A DNA stretch of 64,000 nucleotides from Actinomycetospora corticicola (GTDB lineage: Bacteria > Actinomycetota > Actinomycetes > Mycobacteriales > Pseudonocardiaceae): positions 930,001-994,000 of the forward strand of contig NZ_JACCBN010000001.1 of assembly GCF_013409505.1 (NCBI RefSeq). Reading direction: 5' to 3'. This document shows, piece by piece, positions 46,914 to 55,495 of this stretch. Numbering within the stretch: the stretch's first letter is position 1; every line of letters begins with the position of its first letter. The notes beneath the pieces were generated by a model, which saw only the letters and a list, made by a program, of their open reading frames with translations, did no database searches and had not been told where the DNA came from. The position numbers were made by a program, and so were the translations under genes.

Positions 46914-49900
46914 ATGTTGCGTGTGCTCCTCCTCCTCTCGACGTCCGACACCGACCTCCGCTCGGCCCGGGCGGGCAGTGACGGGGCGACCGACGAGGCC
47001 CTGACCTGGCGCTGGGCCAACCCGTCGCGGATCGACCCGGAGACGGACCTGCCCGGCCTGCTCGACGGGGTCGACCTCGTCGTGGTGCGCCTGCTCGGCT
47101 CGCGCCAGTCGTGGGAGACCGGACTCGACCTGCTGGCCGCGGGGCCGCGGCCCGTCGTCGTGCTCGGCGGGGAGCAGGCGCCCGACGCGCAGCTCATGGA
47201 GTCGTCGACCGTCCCGATCGGCGTCGCCACCCAGGCGCACCTCTACCTCGCCCAGGGCGGCCCGGACAACCTGCGCGAGTGCGCGGCCTTCCTCTCCGAC
47301 ACCGTGCTGCTCACCGGGCACGGGTTCGCGCCGCCGGCCGAGCTGCCGACGTGGGGCCGTCTGCCGGGTTGGACGCCCGACGATGTGGCGAATCTGCCGC
47401 TGGACGACAGCAACGACGCTTTCCTGCCACAGCGGCCGAGGGTCGCCGTCGTCTACTACCGCGCCCACCACATGGCCGGGAACACGGCGTTCGTCGACGC
47501 CCTGTGCCGTGCGGTCGTCGACGCGGGCGGGGTGCCGGAGCCGGTGTTCTGCTCCAGCCTGCGCAGCCCCGACGCCGAGCTGCTCGACGTGCTGAAGACC
47601 GCGGACGTCCTGATCACGACGGTGCTCGCCGCCGGCGGCTCCAAGCCCGCCGCCGCGTCCGCCGGCGAGGACGACGAGTCGTGGGACACCGGCGCGCTCG
47701 CCGCGCTCGACGTCCCGATCCTGCAGGCGCTCTGTCTCACCCGGTCCCGCGAGGAGTGGCTCGGCGACGACGACGGGGTCAGCCCGCTCGACGCCGCCAA
47801 CCAGGTCGCGGTGCCGGAGTTCGACGGCCGGATCATCACGGTGCCGTTCTCCTTCAAGGAGATCGACGGCGACGGCCTGCCCGTCTACGTCGCCGACCCC
47901 GAACGCGCCGCCCGCGTGGCCGGTCTCGCGGTCCGCCACGGCCGCCTGCGCCACCTCACCAACGCCGACAAAAGGATCGCGCTCGTCCTGTCGGCCTACC
48001 CGACGAAGCACGCCCGCATCGGCAACGCCGTCGGTCTCGACACCCCGGCCTCCGTCGTGGGCCTGCTGCACGCCATGCGCGACGCCGGCTACCGGGTCGG
48101 GGACGTGCCCGGTCTCGAGGAGCACGACGGGGACCTGCTCATCCGCGCCCTCATCGACGCCGGCGGCTACGACCAGGACTGGCTGACCGAGGAGCAGATG
48201 GCGGCCAACCCGGTCCGCATCGACGCCGACGAGTACACCGCCTGGTTCGCGACCCTGCCCGAGGACTTCCGCGAGGGCGTCGAGGAGCACTGGGGCGCCG
48301 CCCCGGGCTCGATGTTCCTCGACCAGGGCTCGATCGTCCTCGCCGCGCTGGAGCGGGACCACGTCGTCGTGATGATGCAGCCGCCGCGCGGGTTCGGGGA
48401 GAACCCGATCGCGATCTACCACGACCCCGACCTGCCGCCGTCGCACCACTACCTCGCCGCCTACCGCTGGCTGCAGAGCGGCTTCGGCGCGGACGCGCTG
48501 ATCCACGTCGGCAAGCACGGGAACCTGGAGTGGCTGCCGGGCAAGACGGCGGCGCTGTCCGCGTCCTGCGCGCCCGACCCGATCCTCGGCGACCTGCCGC
48601 TGGTCTACCCGTTCCTGGTCAATGACCCGGGGGAGGGCACGCAGGCCAAGCGCCGCGCCCACGCCACCCTGGTGGACCACCTCGTGCCGCCGATGGCGCG
48701 CGCGGAGTCCTACGGCGACCTCGCGCGGCTCGAGCAGCTGCTCGACGAGTACGCGTCCATCCAGGCGATGGACCCCGGCAAGATCGACGCGATCCGCGGG
48801 CAGATCTGGCAGCTCATCCAGGCCGCTAAGCTCGACTCCGACCTCGGGGTGAACGACCAGCCCGACGCCGAGCGCTTCGACGACTTCATCATGCATCTCG
48901 ACGGCTGGCTCTGTGAGATCAAGGACGCCCAGATCCGCGACGGGCTGCACATCCTCGGGCGAGCCCCGGCCGGCCAGGAGCGGGTCGACATGGTGCTCGC
49001 GGTGCTGCGGGCCCGGCAGATGTGGTCGGGGACCCAGGCCCTGCCGGGTCTGCGCGAGGCGCTGGGCCTCGACGAGGCGGCGGGCGCCGCGAGCCGGATC
49101 GACGTCGACCGCGCGGAGGAACTCGCGCACTCGCTCGTCGTCGGGATGGAGAAGCGGGACTGGACTCCCGACGACGGGGCCGACGTCGCCCTGGAGGTGC
49201 TGGGCCGCCGCGACGAGACCGTCGAGCGCATCCTGCGCTTCGCGGCGACCGAGGTCGTCCCGCGCCTGGACCGCACCACCGAGGAGATCGACGGCGTGCT
49301 GCACGCCCTCGACGGCGGGCACGTCAAGGCCGGACCGTCGGGCTCGCCGCTGCGCGGGCTGGTCAACGTGCTGCCGACCGGCCGGAACTTCTACTCGATC
49401 GACCCGCGCGCGGTCCCGTCGCGCCTGGCGTGGGAGACCGGTCAGATGCTGGCCGACTCGCTGCTCGAGCGGTACCGCGACGACCACGAGGGCGAGTGGC
49501 CCACCAGTGTGGGCCTGTCGCTGTGGGGGACCGCCGCCATGCGGACCAGCGGGGACGACGTCGCCGAGGCGCTCGCGCTGATGGGCGTGCGGCCGGTGTG
49601 GGACGAGGCGTCACGACGGGTCACCGGGCTCGAGGTGGTCGACGCCGAGGAGCTGGGCCGTCCGCGGGTCGACGTCGTGCTGCGGATCAGCGGGTTCTTC
49701 CGCGACGCGTTCCCGCACGTGGTGGCGACGATGGACGACGCGGTGCAGCTCGTCGCCGGGCTGGAGGAGCCCGACGAGGACAACTTCGTCGCCGCCCACG
49801 CCCGCGCCGACCTGTCGTCGGGAAGCACCTGGCAGGCCGCGACCACCCGCATCTTCGGCTCGCCGCCCGGGGCCTACGGCGCCGGCCTGCTGCAGGCCAT

Positions 49901-50564
49901 GGACTCGCGGGACTGGCGCGGCGACGCCGACCTCGCCGCGATCTACACGACGTGGGGCGGGCACGCGTACGGCCGCGACCGGCACGGCGAGTCGGCCGTC
50001 GAGGAGATGAACGCGGCCTACCGGCGGATCGCGGTGGCGGCGAAGAACATCGACACCCGCGAGCACGACATCGCCGACTCGGACGACTACTACCAGTACC
50101 ACGGCGGCATGATCGCCACGGTCCGCGCGCTCACCGGGGCCGCGCCGGCCGCCTACGTCGGCGACTCGACGCGGCCCGAGGCGGTGCGCACCCGGTCGCT
50201 CATCGAGGAGACCGCGCGGGTGTTCCGCTCCCGCGTGGTGAACCCGCGCTGGATGGCCGCGATGCGCCGGCACGGGTACAAGGGCGCGTTCGAGATGGCG
50301 GCGACCGTCGACTACCTCTTCGGCTGGGACGCCACCGCCGGGACGGTGAGCGACTGGATGTACGGCTCGCTCACCGAGAACTACGTCCTCGACCCGGAGA
50401 ACCGGCAGTTCCTGCGCGACGCCAACCCGTGGGCGCTGCACGGCATGGCCGAGCGGCTCCTCGAGGCCGTGGACCGGGGTCTCTGGGAGAACCCGGACCC
50501 GGCGCTCGTCGAGTCCCTGCGCGAGGCGTTCCTCGAGGCGGAGGGCGACGCCGAAGGTGCCTGA
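46914..50564 (+). CDS. cobN: Cobaltochelatase CobN subunit with R1 in frame
   Basis: A 1216-residue large subunit of the ATP-dependent cobaltochelatase, which inserts Co2+ into hydrogenobyrinate a,c-diamide together with CobS and CobT-type subunits (not in the window). Landmarks are VVYYRAHHMAGNTAFVD, LSAYPTKHARIGNAVGLD, HVGKHGNLEWLPGK, LPTGRNFYSIDPRAVP and C-terminal NPRWMAAMRRHGYKGAFE. Residues about 155-173 (ANLPLDDSNDAFLPQ) are a translated R1 element just before the conserved VAVVYYRAH strand; CobN proteins normally have a short linker there. ATG 46914 is used; GTG 46896 is possible. A perfect 40-base palindrome follows the stop. Confidence 0.94.
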   Translation: MLRVLLLLSTSDTDLRSARAGSDGATDEALTWRWANPSRIDPETDLPGLLDGVDLVVVRLLGSRQSWETGLDLLAAGPRPVVVLGGEQAPDAQLMESSTVPIGVATQAHLYLAQGGPDNLRECAAFLSDTVLLTGHGFAPPAELPTWGRLPGWTPDDVANLPLDDSNDAFLPQRPRVAVVYYRAHHMAGNTAFVDALCRAVVDAGGVPEPVFCSSLRSPDAELLDVLKTADVLITTVLAAGGSKPAAASAGEDDESWDTGALAALDVPILQALCLTRSREEWLGDDDGVSPLDAANQVAVPEFDGRIITVPFSFKEIDGDGLPVYVADPERAARVAGLAVRHGRLRHLTNADKRIALVLSAYPTKHARIGNAVGLDTPASVVGLLHAMRDAGYRVGDVPGLEEHDGDLLIRALIDAGGYDQDWLTEEQMAANPVRIDADEYTAWFATLPEDFREGVEEHWGAAPGSMFLDQGSIVLAALERDHVVVMMQPPRGFGENPIAIYHDPDLPPSHHYLAAYRWLQSGFGADALIHVGKHGNLEWLPGKTAALSASCAPDPILGDLPLVYPFLVNDPGEGTQAKRRAHATLVDHLVPPMARAESYGDLARLEQLLDEYASIQAMDPGKIDAIRGQIWQLIQAAKLDSDLGVNDQPDAERFDDFIMHLDGWLCEIKDAQIRDGLHILGRAPAGQERVDMVLAVLRARQMWSGTQALPGLREALGLDEAAGAASRIDVDRAEELAHSLVVGMEKRDWTPDDGADVALEVLGRRDETVERILRFAATEVVPRLDRTTEEIDGVLHALDGGHVKAGPSGSPLRGLVNVLPTGRNFYSIDPRAVPSRLAWETGQMLADSLLERYRDDHEGEWPTSVGLSLWGTAAMRTSGDDVAEALALMGVRPVWDEASRRVTGLEVVDAEELGRPRVDVVLRISGFFRDAFPHVVATMDDAVQLVAGLEEPDEDNFVAAHARADLSSGSTWQAATTRIFGSPPGAYGAGLLQAMDSRDWRGDADLAAIYTTWGGHAYGRDRHGESAVEEMNAAYRRIAVAAKNIDTREHDIADSDDYYQYHGGMIATVRALTGAAPAAYVGDSTRPEAVRTRSLIEETARVFRSRVVNPRWMAAMRRHGYKGAFEMAATVDYLFGWDATAGTVSDWMYGSLTENYVLDPENRQFLRDANPWALHGMAERLLEAVDRGLWENPDPALVESLREAFLEAEGDAEGA
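47376..47430 (-). repeat. R1 element, copy e (inside cobN)
   Basis: Inverse orientation; on the coding strand it runs from CCCGACGATGTGGC to CTTTCCTGCCAC. It gives VANLPLDDSNDAFLP, the same phase as copy d. Confidence 0.9.
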
Positions 50565-50570
50565 CGGCAG

Positions 50571-50610
50571 GTGAGCACTAAAGGTCGCGATCGCGACCTT
50601 TAGTGCTCAC
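50571..50610. terminator. R3 perfect 40-base palindrome after cobN
   Basis: GTGAGCACTAAAGGTCGCGA followed directly by its exact complement. It begins six bases after the cobN stop and lies before the convergent beta-helix gene; likely a bidirectional terminator. Confidence 0.85.
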
Positions 50611-50625
50611 GGGCGCGAAGCGCAC

Positions 50626-51861
50626 CTACCGACCGGGGATGCACAACCCGGTCGGCGTCGCGGTCTGCCCGACGTTGCGCACCCAGGTGTTCGCGGTGCC
50701 CAGGGTCCCGGCGCCCGTCGAGGCGTCGGCGCAGTCCTTCCCGACGCTGCCCGTGGCCACGTTGCGCTCGAAGCGCATGCCCGTGGCGGTCGCGGCGGCA
50801 GCGACGCCGTTCACGCCGGCGGACTGCACGACGTTGCCGACGACGGTGCCCGACCCCTCGTTGATCTGGATGCCGGTGCCCGTGCGCCCACGGATCGTGT
50901 TGGTGTCGATCAGCAGGTTCGTGCTCGGGGCGGCGGCGAACGGCACCGCCCCGTTGGCCGAGAGCCCGTTCCCCTTCCCGCCGGTGAGGACGTTCCGGCT
51001 GACGGTCAGCCGGTCGGTGTTGCCGACGATGAAGATTCCTGTGCCGGACGGCAGGCTCGCCGACTTCGTCGCGATGTTCCGGGTGACCACGGCCCCGTCG
51101 GCGTTGTTGACGACGACCAGGGTGGCGTCGTCGACGCTGCGGTTGTCGCGGACGACGAGCCCCTTCGAGCGGCTCGCCGGATCGCCGATGGAGTTCACCG
51201 CGGCGCTGGTGTGCCCGCCGAACAGGTTGTCGGAGATCGTCAGCGCGTTGGCGGCGCCCGAGGTGATGAGCACGCCGGTGCCGCCCGCGTCGGCCGCGAC
51301 CGCGTTGTTCCGCTCGATCCGGTTCCGGGCGATCGTCGAGGGCGCCGGCCCGGGGGTGTTGACGTTCATGCCGTTGGCGTTGCCGGTGATGACGTTGTTG
51401 ACGATCGTGAACCCGGAGCCCCGCTGGAAGGCGTCGATGCCGTCCGCGCCGCTGCCGGTGATCGTGAAGCCGTCGATGACGACGCCGGCGACGGGCCCGA
51501 CGACGAAGCCCCCGGTCGGGCCGGTGACCACCGACTCGTCCGCCGCGGTCGTCCGCCCGGCCCGGGCGTCGCGCCCGTACTGGGCGCCGAGCAGGCGCAC
51601 CGGCTTCGTGACCGACACCCGCTCCGGATAGGTCCCGGCGCACACGAAGATCGTGGCGCCCGGGGCCGCCGCGGTCACCGCGGCCTGGATGGTGGCCACC
51701 GTCGCGGGACAGCGGGCCGACCTCGTCCCCACCACCGTCGCCCCCGCCGGGGCCGGGGCGGGTGCGGCGGCCGAGGCCACCCCCGCCGTCGTGACCGCAC
51801 AGACGATCCCCAGCGCCCCCGCCAGGACCGTCGTCCGGATCCGTCCACCCCGCATCGCCAT
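50626..51861 (-). CDS. Secreted right-handed beta-helix protein
   Basis: A 411-residue exported protein with an N-terminal signal peptide (RIRTTVLAGALGIVCAVTTA, cleavage near ASA-A). A parallel beta-helix of repeated strands with Asn ladders follows (FTIVNNVITGNANGMNV, LTISDNLFGGHTSAAV, LTVSRNVLTGGKGNGLSANG). Two Cys pairs may form disulfides. Such NosD/pectate-lyase-like folds bind or cleave polysaccharides; no catalytic residues can be assigned. It is convergent with cobN. Confidence 0.85.
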   Translation of the reverse strand: MAMRGGRIRTTVLAGALGIVCAVTTAGVASAAAPAPAPAGATVVGTRSARCPATVATIQAAVTAAAPGATIFVCAGTYPERVSVTKPVRLLGAQYGRDARAGRTTAADESVVTGPTGGFVVGPVAGVVIDGFTITGSGADGIDAFQRGSGFTIVNNVITGNANGMNVNTPGPAPSTIARNRIERNNAVAADAGGTGVLITSGAANALTISDNLFGGHTSAAVNSIGDPASRSKGLVVRDNRSVDDATLVVVNNADGAVVTRNIATKSASLPSGTGIFIVGNTDRLTVSRNVLTGGKGNGLSANGAVPFAAAPSTNLLIDTNTIRGRTGTGIQINEGSGTVVGNVVQSAGVNGVAAAATATGMRFERNVATGSVGKDCADASTGAGTLGTANTWVRNVGQTATPTGLCIPGR

Positions 51862-51973
51862 CGCCCCCCACGTCCCCGCGCGACCCGATCGGACCGCGGC
51901 GCGAAGTCTCCTCGTGACGACACGGGCCCGCGCCTACACGATGGGGTGACGTCCGCAAGGGTGTCCGGGTCGG

Positions 51974-52789
51974 TCAGTCGCGCGCCGTGCACATCACCGC
52001 GTAGAAGCCGGCGGGCTCCGTGCCCGAGACGACCGGCCAGTCGACGACGTCGACGATCCCCGGCCCGAGGACCTCCCAGCGACCGAGGATCGCGGTCAAC
52101 TCGGAGCGGCTGCGGAGCCGGAGCGGGGCGACCGCGGCCTCGATGATCGGGGGGACCTCCTCGCGCTCGGCGCCCTCCAGCAGGTCGGGGTGGGGCACGC
52201 TCAGCACGAGCAGGCTCCCCGGCGCGAGGGCCTCGCGGTAGCGCTCGAGGACCTCGGCGAGGTCGTCGGCGTCGCTGTCGGCGATCCACTGCAGCACCGC
52301 GTTGCAGACGACGGTGAGCGGCCGGTCGAGGTCGACGAGCCCCGTGGCCCGGACCTCGTCGAGCACCCGGCCCGCGTCGCGCAGGTCGACCCGCACGGCG
52401 GCGGTGCGGTCCGCCTCCTTCTGGGCGGCGAGCAGCTCGCAGGTGTGGGCCACCGCCACGGGATCGACGTCGACGTAGACGACGGCGGCGTCCGCGGGGC
52501 CGACGAACGAGTGCAGGCCACCGGGGGAGGGGATGCCCGAGCCGAGTTCGAGGAACTGGTCGCAGCCGGTGTCGAGCGCGGCCCGGACCGCCCGGCCGAC
52601 GAAGGCGCGCGAGGCCCGGAAGCGCAGCCCGACGTCGGGGTCCATCGCGAGCAACGTCTGGACGGCGGCGCGGTCGGCGGCGAAGTTGGCGCCGCCCCCG
52701 ACGAGGTAGTTGGTCGCCCGGGCGAGGTTGGGTCGTTCCATGACCCGGAGGTCGTCGGTCGACACGATGTCGTCCACGATGCGGTCCAC
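51974..52789 (-). CDS. SAM-dependent methyltransferase, PF04672 (DUF574) type
   Basis: A 271-residue protein of the actinobacterial S-adenosyl methyltransferase family expanded in Streptomyces and relatives. RPNLARATNYLVGGGANFAADR, FLELGSGIPSPGGLHSF and VYVDVDPVAVAH are characteristic. The substrate is unknown. GTG 52789 is chosen over an upstream ATG (52813) because GGGAGG lies four bases before it. Confidence 0.85.
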   Translation of the reverse strand: MDRIVDDIVSTDDLRVMERPNLARATNYLVGGGANFAADRAAVQTLLAMDPDVGLRFRASRAFVGRAVRAALDTGCDQFLELGSGIPSPGGLHSFVGPADAAVVYVDVDPVAVAHTCELLAAQKEADRTAAVRVDLRDAGRVLDEVRATGLVDLDRPLTVVCNAVLQWIADSDADDLAEVLERYREALAPGSLLVLSVPHPDLLEGAEREEVPPIIEAAVAPLRLRSRSELTAILGRWEVLGPGIVDVVDWPVVSGTEPAGFYAVMCTARD

Positions 52790-52884
52790 GGTGCCTCCCG
52801 ACTCCGGCGTCATCCTCCCATCGTCCTACGCCGTTCGGGTGCAACACCAAATCCGTTCAGCCCAGAGTTGCGCACGTCTCCGGC

Positions 52885-53382
52885 TCAGTCGCCGGCGGTT
52901 CCGCCGTAGGCCGCGATCTTGTAGTCGACGACGGAGAGCGCGGCCTGGAGGTCCCGTAGGTGCGAGACGACCGCGCGGCGGTGCTCGAGGAGCAGGGCGA
53001 GCCGCTCGTCGGAGGTGTGCGCGCCGGCCTGGGCGAGCTCGACGTACCGGGTCACGGTCGCGATCGGCATGCCCGAGAGGCGCAACCACGTGACGAACAT
53101 GATCCGGCCGAGCGCCGCGCGGTCGTACGTGCGCCGGCCCGCCGCGTCCCGCGCCACGGAGAGCAGCCCGATGCGCTCGTAGTAGCGCAGGGTGTGCGCG
53201 GTGATCCCGGTGAGGTCCGCGACCTCCGCGATGCCCAGCGTCTCCGGCAGATCCTCCGGCAGGGCCATCGCGCGCACCAGTTCCTGGTCGAGCGGGGGCA
53301 GGGTGCCGTCCTCGGTCGCCGCCGACTCGAGGACCGTCCGCAGACGGGAGGAGGGGTGCGCGTGCTCCAGCGTGCTCGTCAC
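52885..53382 (-). CDS. MerR-family regulator with a visible operator
   Basis: A 165-residue regulator. The helix-turn-helix is at about residues 47-75 (IAEVADLTGITAHTLRYYERIGLL), a dimer helix follows, and there is no cysteine-rich metal site. It resembles MerR proteins that sense redox or aldehyde stress. GTG 53382 is leaderless behind TAGGTT, and a 22-base dyad lies directly upstream of that box. It is divergent from the L,D-transpeptidase gene, 230 bases away, which is a possible target besides itself. Confidence 0.83.
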   Translation of the reverse strand: MTSTLEHAHPSSRLRTVLESAATEDGTLPPLDQELVRAMALPEDLPETLGIAEVADLTGITAHTLRYYERIGLLSVARDAAGRRTYDRAALGRIMFVTWLRLSGMPIATVTRYVELAQAGAHTSDERLALLLEHRRAVVSHLRDLQAALSVVDYKIAAYGGTAGD

Positions 53383-53389
53383 GCAGACG

Positions 53390-53417
53390 AACCTAGGCTT
53401 CGAGCCGACTCGAAGCC
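53390..53417 (-). promoter_or_regulatory. MerR operator and -10 box
   Basis: GGCTTCGAG-CCGA-CTCGAAGCC (53396-53417) is a perfect dyad with nine-base arms. On the minus strand it is followed at once by TAGGTT (53395-53390), seven bases, then the GTG start. A dyad between -35 and -10 is the classic MerR arrangement. Confidence 0.75.
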
Positions 53418-53611
53418 ACCCCGGGTCCCGCCGGGCCGGGTGGCCGCCACCACCGCCCAGACGTACCGCCCGAACCGCACACAGGGGCCCCAGCAAGGCA
53501 GGAATCAGGCGTCCCACCTGCGAAAACGACCCGGGGCGATCACCCGTGCGTCCAAGCGGGTGTGCCACTGTGGAGCCCGGCGCACGGGGCGCCGGGAGGC
53601 GGGGTACCGAC

Positions 53612-54811
53612 GTGCAGGGGTCGACACGGACGGGCGTGCGCGCCCGCGGCGCGGTGCTCTCGGCGGTCCTCGTCGCCGCGGTCGCCGTGCTCACCGCCTG
53701 CTCGTCCTCCGGTGCCGGCGGTGCGGGAGCCGCCTCGCCCGCGGCCGCCGCCTCCCCGGCGCTGCCCCCGGGGCCCCGGGTCACGGTCGACCCCGCGGTC
53801 GCCGTGAACCCCGCGACGCCGGTCCGCGTGCACGCCGACGGCGGCCGGCTCACGTCCGTGCGGATGACCAACCCCGCGGGCGACCAGGTCGCGGGCACCA
53901 CCGCGGCCGACGGGTCGACGTGGACCACCGACGAGCCCCTCGCCTACGGCCGGACCTACACGGTGGTGACCGACGCCGTCTCCCCGCAGGGTGCCCCGAC
54001 CCACGTGCAGTCCACCGTGACCACGCTCGACCCGAAACAGACCGACTCCGCCGCCGTCGACCCCGGCACCACCGACGTCGGGGTCGGCCAGCCCCTCGCG
54101 GTCACCTTCAGCCACGCCGTCTCCGACAAGGACGCAGCGGTCAAGGCCCTCACGGTCACCTCGACACCGCCGCAGACCGGCGCCTGGCACTGGATCTCCT
54201 CCACCCAGGTGGACTACCGCCCGGCGGAGTACTGGAAGGCCGGGAGCACGGTGCGGCTCGACGGCAAGCTCTACGGCACCGACCTCGGCGGCGGGGCCTT
54301 CGGCGCCAAGGACGTGCACGAGACCTTCCACGTGCACGACGCCTGGGTCGCGAAGGCCGACGGCGCCAGTGAGCAGATGCAGATCTTCGACAACGGCGCG
54401 CTCGTGAGGACGATGAAGATCAGCCTCGGGTCGCAGCAGTTCCCGACCCACACCGGCCCGCACGTCATCTCCGACAAGGCGCCCAGCGTGGTCATGGACT
54501 CCGCCACCTACGGCGTCATGCCCGGCCAGCCCGGCTACTACAAGGAGACCGTGCTGCTCGACGAGCGCATCTCCAACGACGGCGAGTTCGTCCACTCCGC
54601 CCCCTGGTCGGTGGGGCAGCAGGGCACCGACAACGTCTCCCACGGCTGCGTCAACCTCAGCCCGGCCGACGCGCAGTGGTTCTACGACCACTTCGGCATC
54701 GGCGACGTCGTCGAGGTGACCAACTCCGGCGGCCCGTCGCTGCCGATCTGGGACCGCTGGGGCGACTGGGAGATGCCCTTCTCGCAGTGGCAGTCCGGCG
54801 CGAGCTCCTGA
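53612..54811 (+). CDS. L,D-transpeptidase lipoprotein
   Basis: A 399-residue cell-wall enzyme making 3-3 cross-links in peptidoglycan. The lipoprotein signal ends in VLTAC-S. Two Ig-like domains of the LdtMt2 type follow (about residues 50-245). The YkuD catalytic domain has the active-site cysteine motif SHGCVNLSPADAQWFYDH, with the upstream His in EFVHSAPW. The product should be anchored outside the membrane. GTG 53612 is the best start before the signal peptide, with GGGAGG at longer than ideal spacing; GTG 53636 is possible. Confidence 0.92.
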   Translation: MQGSTRTGVRARGAVLSAVLVAAVAVLTACSSSGAGGAGAASPAAAASPALPPGPRVTVDPAVAVNPATPVRVHADGGRLTSVRMTNPAGDQVAGTTAADGSTWTTDEPLAYGRTYTVVTDAVSPQGAPTHVQSTVTTLDPKQTDSAAVDPGTTDVGVGQPLAVTFSHAVSDKDAAVKALTVTSTPPQTGAWHWISSTQVDYRPAEYWKAGSTVRLDGKLYGTDLGGGAFGAKDVHETFHVHDAWVAKADGASEQMQIFDNGALVRTMKISLGSQQFPTHTGPHVISDKAPSVVMDSATYGVMPGQPGYYKETVLLDERISNDGEFVHSAPWSVGQQGTDNVSHGCVNLSPADAQWFYDHFGIGDVVEVTNSGGPSLPIWDRWGDWEMPFSQWQSGASS

Positions 54812-55495
54812 TCAGTCGCGGCTGATCAGCAGCGTGGTGAACGCGCCCACGTGCACCCGGTCGCCCGCGCGCAGCGGGACGACGGTGTCGAGGGCGATCG
54901 GGTCGTCGGCGTAGTTCACGGTGGTCCCGTTCGTCGACCCGGGATCGAGCACCGACCACCCGCCGTCCTCGGGCCGGGGGAGCAGCACCGCGTGCAGGTG
55001 CGACACCCCGGGGTCGAGCGGCGGCCCCGCCAGGTCGATGTGCGGCGGCGGCGTGGAGCCGTGCACGCGGCGCCGTCCGATCCGCACCTCCGCACCGGCC
55101 AGCTCGAGCTCGGTCCGCGGGTAGTAGTTCGGGAACGTCACCGCCGCGATGTCCGGGCCCTCGCGGGCCACGACGCTCTCGTAGTAGCGCCGGTCGGCCT
55201 CCACCGTCACGCGCCAGGCACCCGTTCCCGACGCCGGGTCGGGTCCGGTCCCGACGGCGGGTGCGGCCGGGGCGGGGGTGCCGCCCGGCACCACGAAGTC
55301 GTGCCCGTCCTCCTCGCAGAACCGCCCGGTCCGCGGCGTGCCGCACACGGGGCACCGCTCGGCGGGCCCGTCCCCGCCGGTCTCCGGGAGCTCCTCCACC
55401 GGTCCCGACGCCGGGTCGTCGCCGATCGGGATGCCGCACTCGTCGCAGAAGTCGGCGGTCTCCGAGCTGTGGCCGCGCCGGCAGGTCGCGCTCAC
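54812..55495 (-). CDS. FHA-domain protein with zinc-ribbon N-terminus
   Basis: A 227-residue protein, last in the seven-gene glnX-pknG operon. Two double-Cys knuckles (CRRGH...FCDECG and CPVCGTPRTGRFCEEDGH) are followed by a Pro/Ala-rich linker carrying translated CCCGACGNCGGG motifs (PDPASG). The C-terminal FHA domain has RIGRRR, SHLHAVL and GSTNGTTVN, the phosphothreonine-binding residues. Mycobacterial GarA, also an FHA protein, is the PknG substrate, so this protein may be the reader or target of the pathway. GTG 55495 overlaps the vWA gene stop. Confidence 0.88.
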   Translation of the reverse strand: MSATCRRGHSSETADFCDECGIPIGDDPASGPVEELPETGGDGPAERCPVCGTPRTGRFCEEDGHDFVVPGGTPAPAAPAVGTGPDPASGTGAWRVTVEADRRYYESVVAREGPDIAAVTFPNYYPRTELELAGAEVRIGRRRVHGSTPPPHIDLAGPPLDPGVSHLHAVLLPRPEDGGWSVLDPGSTNGTTVNYADDPIALDTVVPLRAGDRVHVGAFTTLLISRD

